Origin: Sphingomonas endophytica
Lineage (GTDB): Bacteria; Pseudomonadota; Alphaproteobacteria; Sphingomonadales; Sphingomonadaceae
Length of the DNA: 64,000 bases
Reading direction: 5' to 3'
NCBI RefSeq assembly: GCF_001476895.1
Contig: NZ_LDTB01000009.1
Location: 1-64,000, forward strand
Shown: in pieces, positions 42,675-53,300 of the stretch
How positions within the stretch are numbered: the stretch's first letter is position 1
How the letters are laid out: each line of letters starts with the position of its first letter
Made by a program: the position numbers and the translations under genes
The notes under the pieces: model-generated
What the model was told of the DNA's origin: nothing
Database searches by the model: none
Seen by the model: only the letters and a program-made list of their open reading frames with translations

Positions 42675-44851
42675 CCCGACCCGCCAGTATCGCGCGTATC
42701 GAAACCGACACCCCGCTCGACGATCCGTTTCTTGAGCGGGACGGCGGTCGCTACTTCAACCGCGAACTGTCGTGGCTGGCCTTCAATCGCCGCGTGCTGG
42801 AGGAAGCGTGCAACCCCGCGCATCCGCTGCTCGAACGGTTGCGTTTTCTCGCGATCTCGGGCGGCAACCTCGACGAATTCTTCATGGTCCGTGTCGCCGG
42901 CCTGAAGGGGCAGCAGATGCTGGACGTGGAGGCGCGCTCCGCTGACGGCCTGACGCCCGGACAGCAGCTCGCGGCGATCGTCGAGCAGGCCGACGCGCTG
43001 ATGGCCAGCCAGCAGGCGGTGTGGCGCGATATCCGCCGCGATCTCGACCAGGCGGGCATCACCGTGCTGGGCAGCCGCTCGCTCGACACGCTGGATGTCG
43101 AACAGCGCGCGTGGCTCGACACCTATTTCCAGGAACAGCTCTTTCCGGTCATCACCCCGCAGGCGCTCGACCCCGCGCATCCGTTCCCGTTCATGCCCAA
43201 CAAGGGGATGGCGGTGATGTTCGATCTGGTCCGCCGATCGGACAAGGAGCCGATCCGCGAGCTGGTGATGCTGCCCGCCGCGATGCCGCGTTTCGTGCGG
43301 CTGCCGGGGGCGGAGGTCGCGCGCTACGTCGCCGTCGAATCGGTTCTCAAGCGTTTCTCACACGTGCTGTTCCCGGGCTATGACGTGCTCGGCGCCGCCG
43401 AATTCCGCGTGCTGCGCGACAGCGATATCGAGATCGAGGAAGAGGCGGAGGATCTGGTCCGCTACTTCGCGAATGCCATCAAGCGGCGGCGGCGCGGGCG
43501 CGTGATCCGGCTGGAGCTGGAGACGGGGATGCCCGACACGCTCGCCGCCGCGCTGCGCGAGGAACTGGGCGGCGAGGATGCGATCGTCACGGAGACGGGC
43601 TCGTTCCTGGGGGTGGGCGATCTGTCGCTGCTGGCGGACGAGGATCGCCCCGACCTGAAGTTCGTGCCCTTCACCCCGCGCTTTCCGGAGCGGATCCGTG
43701 AGTTCGGCGGCGATTGCTTCGCGGCGATCCGGGCCAAGGACATCATCGTCCATCACCCGTATGAGACCTTCGACGTCGTGCTTGCCTTCCTGAAACAGGC
43801 GGCGAACGACCCGGACGTGGTCGCGATCAAGCAGACGCTGTACCGCGCCGGCAAGCAGTCGGCGGTCATCAGCGCGCTGATCGCGGCGGCGGAGGCCGGC
43901 AAGTCGGTGACGGCCGTGGTCGAGTTGAAGGCGCGGTTCGATGAGGAGCAGAACCTGCAATGGGCCAGCGCGCTGGAGCGGGCGGGCGTGCAGGTCGTCT
44001 ATGGCTTCATCGACTGGAAGACGCACGCCAAGGTGGCGATGGTGGTCCGGCGAGAGGCGGGCAAGTTCCGCACCTACTGCCATTTCGGGACCGGCAACTA
44101 CCATCCCGTCACCGCGAAGATCTATACCGACCTCAGCTTCTTCACCGCCGATCCGCGCATCGGGCGCGATGCGGCGCGGATGTTCAACTACATCACCGGC
44201 TATGTCGAGCCGGCGGGTATGGAGAAGGTGGTGCTCAGCCCGCGCACGCTGCGCGATCGTCTGATGACCTGCATCGATGCCGAGATCGCGAACGCGCGCG
44301 CCGGCAAGCCCGCTTCGATCTGGGCGAAGATGAACTCGCTGGTCGATCCGACGATCATCGAGAAGCTGTACGAGGCGAGCGGCGCGGGGGTCGAGATCGA
44401 CCTGATCGTGCGCGGCATCTGCTGCCTGCGCCCGAAAGTGCCGGGCATGTCGGAGAACATCCGCGTGAAGTCGGTCGTCGGTCGCTTCCTGGAGCACAGC
44501 CGCATCACCGCGTTCGGCAATGGCGCGCTGCTGCCCAATGACGGGGCGGTCGTGTATATTTCCTCCGCCGACTGGATGCCGCGCAATTTTGACCGACGGG
44601 TGGAGTATTTGCTGCCATTATCCACTGAGACGGTGCACGATCAGGTGCTGGATCAGGTGATGGTCGCGAACCTGATCGACAACGAACAGAGCTGGGAACT
44701 GGAACCGGACGGCAGCTACGTTCGTGATACACCGGGTGAGAAGCCTTTCAATCTGCATCGTTATTTCATGGTGAACCCGTCGCTCTCCGGCCGTGGGGCC
44801 GCGCTGGACGGCGATGAGGTGCCGGTCCTCTCGCTGAGGCGCAAGCGTTGA
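42671..44851 (+). CDS. ppk: Polyphosphate kinase 1
   Basis: This enzyme builds inorganic polyphosphate from ATP. The 726-residue protein has the N-terminal helical domain (YFNRELSWLAFNRRVLEEA), the middle FMPNKGMAVMFDL region and the two phospholipase-D-like catalytic parts. The phosphorylated His lies in YCHFGTGNYHPVTAKIYTD, and GICCLRPKVPGMSENIRVKS is conserved. It overlaps hdaA (ATGA) and ppx (TTGA), so all are expressed together. Confidence 0.97.
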   Translation: MTRPASIARIETDTPLDDPFLERDGGRYFNRELSWLAFNRRVLEEACNPAHPLLERLRFLAISGGNLDEFFMVRVAGLKGQQMLDVEARSADGLTPGQQLAAIVEQADALMASQQAVWRDIRRDLDQAGITVLGSRSLDTLDVEQRAWLDTYFQEQLFPVITPQALDPAHPFPFMPNKGMAVMFDLVRRSDKEPIRELVMLPAAMPRFVRLPGAEVARYVAVESVLKRFSHVLFPGYDVLGAAEFRVLRDSDIEIEEEAEDLVRYFANAIKRRRRGRVIRLELETGMPDTLAAALREELGGEDAIVTETGSFLGVGDLSLLADEDRPDLKFVPFTPRFPERIREFGGDCFAAIRAKDIIVHHPYETFDVVLAFLKQAANDPDVVAIKQTLYRAGKQSAVISALIAAAEAGKSVTAVVELKARFDEEQNLQWASALERAGVQVVYGFIDWKTHAKVAMVVRREAGKFRTYCHFGTGNYHPVTAKIYTDLSFFTADPRIGRDAARMFNYITGYVEPAGMEKVVLSPRTLRDRLMTCIDAEIANARAGKPASIWAKMNSLVDPTIIEKLYEASGAGVEIDLIVRGICCLRPKVPGMSENIRVKSVVGRFLEHSRITAFGNGALLPNDGAVVYISSADWMPRNFDRRVEYLLPLSTETVHDQVLDQVMVANLIDNEQSWELEPDGSYVRDTPGEKPFNLHRYFMVNPSLSGRGAALDGDEVPVLSLRRKR

Positions 44852-46317
44852 GCGCCTCCCGCCGGTCGACCGAGGAACCCCGCACCGCGATCATCGACAT
44901 CGGCTCCAATTCGATCCGGCTGGTCGTCTATCAGGGGCCGCCGCGCCTGCCGGCAATTCTCTTTAATGAGAAGGTGTTGGCGGGTCTCGGTCGCAGCCTG
45001 GCGCAGTTCGGATCGATCGATGCGCAGGCGATGGCGCTTGCCGAAACCGCGCTCCGCCGCTTCGCGGCGCTGGCGCGCGAGATGGACGTCGCCACCCTCC
45101 GCACCGTCGCGACCGCCGCCGTGCGCGACGCCAGCAACGGCGGCGATCTGATCGCTGTCGCGCAAGCCGCTGGTTTAACGGTCGAAATACTATCCGGTGA
45201 GCAGGAAGCCGAGGCGGCCGGCTATGGCGTCCTGTCGGGCATCCCGGAGGCGGACGGCATCGTCGGCGATCTGGGCGGCGGTTCGCTGGAACTGGTACGG
45301 GTGCGGGGCGGCAAGCTGACGCGGCGGGTGTCCTTTCCGCTGGGGGTTCTGCGCATCGCGGCGCTGCGCGAGCAAGGGCGGCTCGACCGGCGCGTCCGCA
45401 AGCTGCTGGCGGACAGCGACTGGCTGGGCGCGGGAAAAGCGTTGCCTTTCTATCTGATTGGCGGATCGTGGCGCGCCTTGGCGCGGCTCGACATGGAGCT
45501 GAACCGCTATCCGCTGCCGGTGATCCACCAATATGCCATGTCGCCGGAAACGGTCGTGCGCCTGCGGCGCACGCTGTCGCATGTCGGCAAGGCGCGGTTG
45601 AAGGACGTGCCGGGCATCTCCTCCGGTCGCATCCCGACATTGTCGGACGCGGCGGCGCTATTGTCGTCCATGCTCAAGCACTTACGGTGCAGCGGAACGA
45701 TGGTGTCCGCCTATGGGCTGCGCGAGGGGCTGCTGTACGAGGCGCTGGGCGCCGCCGATCGCGCCACCGATCCGCTGGTGGTGGCGACGCGCGACGAAGG
45801 ACGGCGCAGCGGGCGCTTCCCCGAGCACGGCGATCTCCTCGACCGCTGGATCGCGCCGCTGTTCGTCGAGGATCGTCCGGAGGCGGCGCGGCTGCGAATG
45901 GCCGCATGCCAGCTGGCGGATGTCGGCTGGCGCGCCAACCCCGACTTTCGCGCCGAACGCGGGGTTGAAATCGCCTTGCACGGCAATTGGGTAGCGATCG
46001 ACGCCCGTGGGCGCGCGATGCTGGCGCAGGCGCTCTGGACCGCGCTGGGCGGCGCGATCACCAGCCCCGATCCGCTGCCCGCGCTGGCCAGCGATGCGGC
46101 GCGGCGGCGCGCGGTGCAATGGGGCCTGGCGATCCGGCTGGGCCAACGACTGAGCGGCGGCGTCGCCGGTCCGCTGGCGCGCTCGGCATTGAGCGTCGTG
46201 AACGGCGCTGTACGGCTGTCGCTGGAGCCCGGCGATGCGGCGCTCTATGGCGAAGCCGTTCAGAAGCGGCATCGGGCGCTGGCGGCGGCGCTGGGGCTCA
46301 GCGCCGCCGCCCAGTAA
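44848..46317 (+). CDS. ppx: Exopolyphosphatase / guanosine pentaphosphatase family protein
   Basis: This hydrolyses polyphosphate from the end, or pppGpp. The 489-residue protein has the actin-like phosphate loops AIIDIGSNSIRLVVY and GIVGDLGGGSLELVRV. An ILSGEQEAEAAGYGVL segment and the C-terminal HD-like helical part (around AACQLADVGWRANPDF) follow. The start is TTG, overlapping the ppk stop; the rare codon may keep its level below that of ppk. It is convergent with the GH31 gene, 2 bases apart. Confidence 0.93.
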   Translation: MSASRRSTEEPRTAIIDIGSNSIRLVVYQGPPRLPAILFNEKVLAGLGRSLAQFGSIDAQAMALAETALRRFAALAREMDVATLRTVATAAVRDASNGGDLIAVAQAAGLTVEILSGEQEAEAAGYGVLSGIPEADGIVGDLGGGSLELVRVRGGKLTRRVSFPLGVLRIAALREQGRLDRRVRKLLADSDWLGAGKALPFYLIGGSWRALARLDMELNRYPLPVIHQYAMSPETVVRLRRTLSHVGKARLKDVPGISSGRIPTLSDAAALLSSMLKHLRCSGTMVSAYGLREGLLYEALGAADRATDPLVVATRDEGRRSGRFPEHGDLLDRWIAPLFVEDRPEAARLRMAACQLADVGWRANPDFRAERGVEIALHGNWVAIDARGRAMLAQALWTALGGAITSPDPLPALASDAARRRAVQWGLAIRLGQRLSGGVAGPLARSALSVVNGAVRLSLEPGDAALYGEAVQKRHRALAAALGLSAAAQ

Positions 46318-46319
46318 CG

Positions 46320-48668
46320 TCAGCGGATCACCTGCACCAGGCCAGCGGCGTTCTGACCGGTCGGCAGCGCGCCGGTGGCGGTCAGGCGACCGGCGGCATC
46401 ATCCCAGGTCAGCGTCGTGCTGCGCCCGCCCTTGGTGCGATAGTCGTTGGTCGTGCCATCGTCGTCATAGAGCGTGAAGCTGGCGCTGCGTCCCGGATAG
46501 ACGCGGATCGTCTCCAGCTGCTGGCGGGTCGCGGTGCTCGGGATGGGGGCGCCCATCGGGACGATCGACCCTGCACGAACGAACAGCGGGATCTGGTCGA
46601 TCGGTGCGGGCGCGTCGATCGTCAGGCCGCCCGGATAGCGCTTGCTGGTCCAGTAATCGTACCAGTCCGCCCCGGTGGGCAGATAGACCTTGCGCGACGT
46701 CACCCCCTGTTCGGTGACGGGCGCAACCAGGAAGGCGGGGCCGAACATATACTGATCGCCGATCGTGGCGACGTGCGGATCGTTGGGGAAATCCATGAAC
46801 AGCGCGCGCATGAACGGCGCGCCGGTCCGGTAGGTGCCATAGCCCAGCGAATAGAGATACGGCATGAGCGAATAGCGCAATTTCAGGAACTTCGCGAGGA
46901 TCGGCTCCGCGGCGGTGCCATATTCCCAGATCGCAGCGCTGCCCGGGCGCTGGCCGTGGATGCGCAGCGTCGGGGTGAAGCTGTTGTAGGCGAACCAGCG
47001 GGTAAACAGTTCCGGATAGTCGGGATAGTTCGGCCCCATCGCGGTCGCGCCTGCCGGGTCGAGCAGCAGCGGACGCGACGCCTTCGGCCCGTTCGGCCAC
47101 TGCCACCCGCCGGTGTCGCTGCTCCAATAGGCCAGGCCGCTCGCGGTGAAGCCAAGCCCCGCGGGCACCTGCCGGCGAAGCGCTTCCCACGTCGACTGGA
47201 TGTCCGACGACCAGAAGAGCGAGCCGGTCCGCTGCGAACCGAGATAGGCGGCACGCGAGAGGATCAGGTTCCGCAGGTTCGGCCGATCGCGTGCCGACCC
47301 CTGCGCGACGCCCGAGGTGTGCAGCAACGGATAGAGGTTGTGGAACCGGTCGCCGGTACCGATGGAATAATGGTAGCCGTCCGGCACCAGGTCCGGCTCG
47401 GTTTCGTCGAGCCAGTACCAGTCGAAACCCTGGCTGCCGAGGTTCTCCTTGATCCGTTCCCAGAACCAGTCGCGTGCCTTCGGATTGGTCGAATCGAGCA
47501 GCGCGCCGGCGCGGTCCGAGCGGATCGGCAGGCCGTCGACGGGGCTGCCGTCCTCGTGGTGGAGCAGCCAGCCCTTGGCGGCGAGCAGGTCGAAGTAGCG
47601 GGATTCCCTCTCGAAACGCGGCCACACGCTGATGATCGACCGCATCCCCTGCGCGCGTAGCTGGTCGTTCATCTCCTTGGGATCGGGGAAAAAGTTGCGG
47701 TCGATATCGAGCTGGCCCATGCGGGTCCAATAGAACCAGTCGAGCACCATGACGTCGAGTGGATAGCCGCGGCGGCGATAGCCGTTGGCGACGTCGAGCA
47801 GTTCCTTCTGTGTCTCGTATCGTGCCTTCGACTGGATCAGCCCGAACGCCGCCTTCGGCGGAAGTGGCGTGACGCCGGTCAGCCGGGCGTAGCCGGCGTA
47901 GAGCTGGTCGGTGGTGTCGCCGGTGATGACGAAGAACGACACGCGCTCCCCGACTTCGGACTGGAAACGGGTGTTGTTGTTGAGCCCGGGAGAGACGATG
48001 GTGGCGGACGGATTGTCCCAGACGATGCCATAGCCCTTGTTCGTGACCATGAACGGCACGCAGACCGTCTCCCCGGCGGGGGCGTCGTAATTGTGGCGGC
48101 AGTCGATCGTGCGACCCTTCAGGTCGAGGATACCCTCCTGATTCTGGCCGAGCCCGTAATAATGTTCGTCCGGCTGAACCGCGAAACTGGCGCCGATGCG
48201 GAAGGTGCGTTCGCCGCTGACGACATGCGGCGCGCGTTCCCAGCCCTTCATTTCGGCGATGGTGGCGCCGTCGGAGCGGGTGAAGGCGATCGAGACCGGG
48301 GGAAGCGAGGGCGCGAAATAGCGTTGCATCTGGGTCGGCGCGCCCGGCCACGGCTGCGCCCTGACCAGCACATTCATGGCGTCCGAGGAGAAAATGTCGC
48401 CACCTGCGTCGGTGCGATGCTGCCACCCGGCGGAATCGGCTTCGGCTTGCGGGCCGTCGCCGGGCGGCGCGTCCGCCAGTGCCCGATCGAGCGCGATCGT
48501 GATGCGGACGATGTTGGGGGCATAGGGCTCGACCGCGACCAGCGCGCCGTTGCGATCGACCGTGGCGAGCGGCGCGGCCATCGCTGGCATGGCGGCGAAC
48601 GCCGCGGCGCCGAGAAGCGCGTGGCGCAGAAAGTGCCCGCGATGCCGATGAGGGGCGCGTGCCGTCAT
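46320..48668 (-). CDS. Exported GH31 glycosidase, probably alpha-xylosidase
   Basis: This retaining alpha-glycosidase of 782 residues has a signal peptide (LRHALLGAAAFAAMPAMAAP). The GH31 nucleophile Asp lies in FDWYWLDETEPD, and the acid/base Asp in LFWSSDIQSTW. DVMVLDWFYWTRMG and FTPTLRIHGQ are subsite blocks. GH31 includes alpha-glucosidases and alpha-xylosidases. The xylosidase reading is favoured by the neighbouring GH35 gene, as in xyloglucan clusters of Cellvibrio, and by the operator shared with the xyl operon. AGGAGA lies before the ATG. The last 60 residues or so look like the C-terminal beta-domain. Confidence 0.88.
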   Translation of the reverse strand: MTARAPHRHRGHFLRHALLGAAAFAAMPAMAAPLATVDRNGALVAVEPYAPNIVRITIALDRALADAPPGDGPQAEADSAGWQHRTDAGGDIFSSDAMNVLVRAQPWPGAPTQMQRYFAPSLPPVSIAFTRSDGATIAEMKGWERAPHVVSGERTFRIGASFAVQPDEHYYGLGQNQEGILDLKGRTIDCRHNYDAPAGETVCVPFMVTNKGYGIVWDNPSATIVSPGLNNNTRFQSEVGERVSFFVITGDTTDQLYAGYARLTGVTPLPPKAAFGLIQSKARYETQKELLDVANGYRRRGYPLDVMVLDWFYWTRMGQLDIDRNFFPDPKEMNDQLRAQGMRSIISVWPRFERESRYFDLLAAKGWLLHHEDGSPVDGLPIRSDRAGALLDSTNPKARDWFWERIKENLGSQGFDWYWLDETEPDLVPDGYHYSIGTGDRFHNLYPLLHTSGVAQGSARDRPNLRNLILSRAAYLGSQRTGSLFWSSDIQSTWEALRRQVPAGLGFTASGLAYWSSDTGGWQWPNGPKASRPLLLDPAGATAMGPNYPDYPELFTRWFAYNSFTPTLRIHGQRPGSAAIWEYGTAAEPILAKFLKLRYSLMPYLYSLGYGTYRTGAPFMRALFMDFPNDPHVATIGDQYMFGPAFLVAPVTEQGVTSRKVYLPTGADWYDYWTSKRYPGGLTIDAPAPIDQIPLFVRAGSIVPMGAPIPSTATRQQLETIRVYPGRSASFTLYDDDGTTNDYRTKGGRSTTLTWDDAAGRLTATGALPTGQNAAGLVQVIR

Positions 48669-48697
48669 GTCGTCGTCTCTCCTGTTGCGCCGACAGA

Positions 48698-48711
48698 TCG
48701 TAGCGCTACCA
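48698..48711. promoter_or_regulatory. LacI-type operator between GH31 and GH35 genes
   Basis: On the minus strand this reads TGGTAGCGCTACGA, 12 of 14 bases the same as the xylX operator TGGTAGCGCTATCA. It lies 30 bases before the GH31 start and 65 bases before the GH35 start. A single bound repressor could therefore act on both divergent genes. Confidence 0.7.
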
Positions 48712-48775
48712 TTCTTCTAGGGGGACGCTACCCCGCCGCACAAGCCGATGATGGTCGCGGACAGGGGAGAAGGAC

Positions 48776-50380
48776 ATGATCGCACGCCACCTGATGATCG
48801 CGGGGTTGCTCGCCGCGTCGGGCGCCACCGCGCAGGTGCCGCATCTCGAGACGAAGAACGGCCGCCATGCGCTGATCGTCGACGGGGCGCCGTTCACGAT
48901 CCTGGGCGGACAGGTGAACAATTCGTCGAACTATCCCGAGGCGTTGAAGACGGCATGGCCGGTGCTGGACCGCATCCACGCCAATACGGTCGAGGTGCCG
49001 ATCGCGTGGCAGCAGGTCGAGCCGGTCGAAGGGCGTTTCGACTTTTCGTTCCTGCAGGCGCTGCTCGATCAGGCACGCGCGCATGACAAGCGGGTCGTGC
49101 TGCTGTGGTTCGGGACGTGGAAGAATACCTCGCTGTCCTACACTCCCGACTGGGTGAAGCTCGACAACCGGCGCTTCCCGCGCATGAAAAGGCGTGACGG
49201 GAGCGATCACGACGTCTTGAGCGCGCATGGCGAGGCGACACTGGCGGCGGACACGCGTGCCTTCGTGAAGATGATGGAATATCTTCGCGATCACGACCTG
49301 CGGCATACGGTCATCATGGTGCAGCCGGAGAATGAGACCGGCAGCTACCGTAATCCGCGCGACTATTCCGCCGCTGCCGATGCGCTGTTCACGGGGCCAA
49401 TCCCGGCCGCGCTGGCGAAGCGGATGGGAAAGAGCGGCACATGGGCGCAGGTGTTCGGGGCACAGGCCGACCGGGCATTCAACACTTGGTATGTCGCGGC
49501 ATACGTCGACCGGATCGCGGCGGCGGGCAAGGCGGTCAAGCCGCTGCCGATGTACGTCAACGCCGCGCTGGCCGGGCCATCGAACGTCCCCGACCCGAAC
49601 GGCGTGGCGAGTGGCGGGCCGCAGCAGGACGTGCTGGACATCTGGAAGGCCGCCGCCCCGCACGTCGATTTCGCCGCACCCGACATCTATGACCGCAAGA
49701 GCGCGAACGCTGAACAGTATCTGGAGAAATATGCCCGCACCGACAATGCGTTGATGGTGCCAGAGGTGGGCAATGCGCGCGATTTCCACCGCTATGTCTA
49801 TCCGGCACTCGGGCGCGGGGCGATCGGTTATGCGCCGTTCGGGATGGACGACAGCGGATATTTCAACTTTCCGCTGGGCGCGCGCGATCTGAGCGAGGCG
49901 ACGCTGGCGCCGCTGGCATTGTCCTACACGATGTTCGGCTCGATCATGCGCGACTGGGCGAAGATCGCCTTCGAGCGACCAACCTGGGGCGTGGCCAAGC
50001 CCGACGACGGCGCCGCGACATCGACGCGCATGGGCGCGTGGACGGTCAGCGCCGCCTGGGGCGAATGGCAGTTCGGAATGCGCGACTGGCCATGGCTGAA
50101 GGCCGATCCCGCGCCCTGGGCGAATGAGCCGGTCGGTGGACTTGCGGTGGCGCAGCTATCGGACAACGAGTTCCTGATCGTCGGCGACCATGTTCGCGTG
50201 CGGATCGAGGACGCCGCAAAGCGGACCGATGCGCTGATGCTTCGGGTCGAGGAAGGGACGTTCGCGAACGGAAAGTGGGTGATGTCGCGGGTGTGGAACG
50301 GCGATCAGACCGATTATGGCATCAATCTGATCGACCGTCCGCACATCCTGAAGGTCACAATGGGGCGTTACCGATCCTGA
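48776..50380 (+). CDS. Exported GH35 beta-galactosidase (DUF5597-containing)
   Basis: This 534-residue enzyme has a signal peptide (MIARHLMIAGLLAASGATAQ) and the GH35 barrel: FTILGGQVNNSSNYPE, NTVEVPIAWQQVEPVEGRFDF, the acid/base Glu in MVQPENETGSY and the probable nucleophile Glu in MVPEVGNA. The C-terminal DUF5597 region (from about residue 380) is typical of this subgroup, which includes xyloglucan-active beta-galactosidases such as Bgl35A of Cellvibrio. Its divergent GH31 partner and operator fit removal of side chains from xyloglucan. The purine-rich GGGGAGAAGG precedes the ATG. Confidence 0.87.
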   Translation: MIARHLMIAGLLAASGATAQVPHLETKNGRHALIVDGAPFTILGGQVNNSSNYPEALKTAWPVLDRIHANTVEVPIAWQQVEPVEGRFDFSFLQALLDQARAHDKRVVLLWFGTWKNTSLSYTPDWVKLDNRRFPRMKRRDGSDHDVLSAHGEATLAADTRAFVKMMEYLRDHDLRHTVIMVQPENETGSYRNPRDYSAAADALFTGPIPAALAKRMGKSGTWAQVFGAQADRAFNTWYVAAYVDRIAAAGKAVKPLPMYVNAALAGPSNVPDPNGVASGGPQQDVLDIWKAAAPHVDFAAPDIYDRKSANAEQYLEKYARTDNALMVPEVGNARDFHRYVYPALGRGAIGYAPFGMDDSGYFNFPLGARDLSEATLAPLALSYTMFGSIMRDWAKIAFERPTWGVAKPDDGAATSTRMGAWTVSAAWGEWQFGMRDWPWLKADPAPWANEPVGGLAVAQLSDNEFLIVGDHVRVRIEDAAKRTDALMLRVEEGTFANGKWVMSRVWNGDQTDYGINLIDRPHILKVTMGRYRS

Positions 50381-50381
50381 G

Positions 50382-53300
50382 CTAGGCGGGCGTCGCGGTG
50401 ACGACGCCGGCTTCCGACAGCGCGGCGGCGAGTTCGGCCTGGCGGAACGGCTTGACCAGCCGTGGCAGGTCGGGCGCGACGCTCTCCACGTCGGCATAGC
50501 CCGACACGATCAGCACGCGCAGTGCGGGGCGACGACGGCGCAGCTCACGCGCGAGATCGGTGCCGTTCATCCCCGGCATCAGGTGATCGGTGACGAGGAC
50601 GTCGGGGCTCAAGGCATGGCCGACGGCACTCAGCGCGTCCTCGGCGGAGGCGGCCTCAACCACCTCGAAACCGAGATCGATCATCATGTCGGCCGTGCTG
50701 GCCCGGACGGCGGGCTCGTCGTCCACGACCAGCGCGAGCCCGGCGGTCAAGGTATTGCCCGTCGTCTCGTTGCGTGGCGTCGCGACGCTTCGCTCATCGG
50801 TCGCGGGCAACCACAGGCGAATGTCGGTGCCCAGCCCGACCTCGCTGTCGATGGTCAGCGCACCGCCGAGCTGCGCGGCAAGGCCGTGCACCATCGACAG
50901 TCCCAGCCCGGTCCCCTTGCCGATCCCCTTGGTCGAGAAGAACGGCTCGACCGCGCGATTCAGCGTATCCGCGTCCATACCCGTCCCGGTGTCGGCGACC
51001 GACAGGCAGATATAGCGACCGGCGGGAAGCCCGCTGGGATGGCCGCGCGTCAGGGTGGCGGCGCGGGTCGTCATCGTCAGCCGCCCACCGTCCGGCATCG
51101 CGTCGCGCGCGTTCACGCACAGGTTCAGGATCGCCATTTCGAGCTGGTTCGGATCGGCGAACGCCGCGGGCAGTCCCTCGGCACCATCGACGATCACGCG
51201 CGTTTGCGGACCGGAGGTGCTGGCGACCAGATCGGCCATCCCCGCCACCAGCGCGCTCACGTCCACGGGCATCGGCTGTAGCGGCTGGCGGCGGGCGAAG
51301 GCGAGCAGCCGTTGCACGAGCGTCTTCGCGCGCTCCGCCGACTGGATGGCACCCGCGATCAGTCGCTGTTCACGCTCGCCGCCCAGGCCGCGCCGCTGAA
51401 GCAGGTCGAGACTGCCGAAGATCGGCGTCAGCAGATTGTTGAAATCATGCGCGACGCCGCCGGTCAGGCTGCCCATCGCCTCCATCTTCTGACTCTGCCG
51501 CAGCGCCTCCTGCGCGGCGGCCAGCTCTGTCTCCGCACGAAGCCGGCCGGTGATGTCGACGGCCAGATGGAAGGCGCCAACCACGTCGCCTGCTTCGTCG
51601 CGCAGTGGCGTGTAGGTGACCTGCCAATAAGGTTTGGCGAGGTCGGGATCGCCAAATTCCTCGATCACCGTATAGGTTTCGCCCGCCAGCGCGCGCGCCA
51701 TCATCGCGCGGATCACCGGCCCCTGATCCTCTGGCAGCAGCGCCGCCAGATCGTCGCCGACGCGGACATCGACCCCGAAGACCCGCTTGAACTCGGCCGA
51801 CTGCGCCTTGTTGAACGCGACGACGCGGCCATCGAGATCGAAAGCACAGATCGGCGAGGTGGTCGCGTCCACGACGTCGCGGAAGCGGCGCAGTTCGATC
51901 GTCCGCTCCGCGACCTGTTGTTCGAGCCGTTCGTTCAGGCTGCGCAATTGCTGCTCGGCCGCGCGCCGCGCGCTGATGTCGTTGAACAGGATCGCGACAC
52001 GGTGCTGAGCCGGATCACCGACGCGCAGCGCATGAACGTCGAACCAGCGCCCCATCGCGTCCGACCCGTTCTCGAACCGCACCGGATCGCCGGTCCGGGC
52101 GACGTGGCCATAGGTTTCGGCCCAATGCCGTTCCAGCCCCGGCACCAGATCGCGGGCGAGCCGTCCCGGGGCCCCGGTCAATCCGGTCTGTTTCTCGAAG
52201 GCCGGATTGACCTCCACGAAGCGATAATCGAGCGGCTGGCCGTCATCGTCATACACCATTTCGACGACCGCGAAGCCGGCGTCGAGAGCCTCGAACAACG
52301 TGCGGTAGCGCGCCTCGCTTTCCCGCAACGCGACGTGCACCTTCGCGCGCTCGACGGCAGCCCATGTGCGCTCCGCTACCTCACCGGCCAGTGCGATCTC
52401 GGTGGGAAGAAACGGATGCGGTGCGCGGTAGTGGATCGCGAGTTGCGCGACGAGTTGCTCGTCCTTCACCAACGGCACGTTGAGCGTCGCGCCGATTTGC
52501 AGCCGTGCGCAGGTGTCGAGCAGATCCCGACGGCCCTTCAGGTAACGGGCGGTATCGTTACAGAAGACGGGCTTCCCCGTGCGCAGCAGCGGCGCCAGTT
52601 CGGGGCTGAACTCGTCGTAGCGGTACAGTCCCTCCATCGCCGGAACGCCGTCGACATAGCCGCGCGTCACGGTGGCGGTGCGCCCGTCCCCGTTGTCTTC
52701 CGCATAGGTCACGCGTTGTGCGCCGAGATGTTCGCCGAGCAGGCGGGCGGCGACCGCCTGGACCTCCTGCGGGTCGGCCAGTGTGCGCAGCGCATGTTCG
52801 AGCCGCAGATGAAACGCCTGCCGACGCTCGACCTGCACCTTGGTGGTCATGTCGCTGACGATGTCGATCATCCCGGCGACGTTGCCGTCGTCATCGTAGA
52901 GCGGGCTGTACGAAAAGCTCCACCACGTATCCTCAGGAACGCCGTTGCGTTCCATGACGAGGTGAAGATCCTCCGACCAGGTCGCCTGTCCGGCCAACGC
53001 GGCTTCGAGCAACGGCTTGATGTCGGGCCAGACGTCCCACCATACCTCCGGCAGGGAATCGCCCAGTGCCATGGGATGGCGCGGACCCAGGAAGCCGGCA
53101 TAGGCGTCGTTGTAGAGGAAGGTGAGCGATGGCCCCCAGGCCAGGCACATCGCGTGCCGGGATGCCAGCATCATCGCGACCGTATTGCGGAGCGACACGG
53201 GCCAGCCCGCGCGATCACCGAGCGGGGTCGCCGACCAGTCGTGCGATTCGACCAGCGCCGCCATCGCGCTGGCGGGCGTTCCCCGGTTGCGGTCGCTGTC

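Noticed and set aside
46465..48426. Second minus-strand open frame of 653 codons over the GH31 gene
   Set aside because: It is a frame shadow of the GH31 gene, with no domain of its own.
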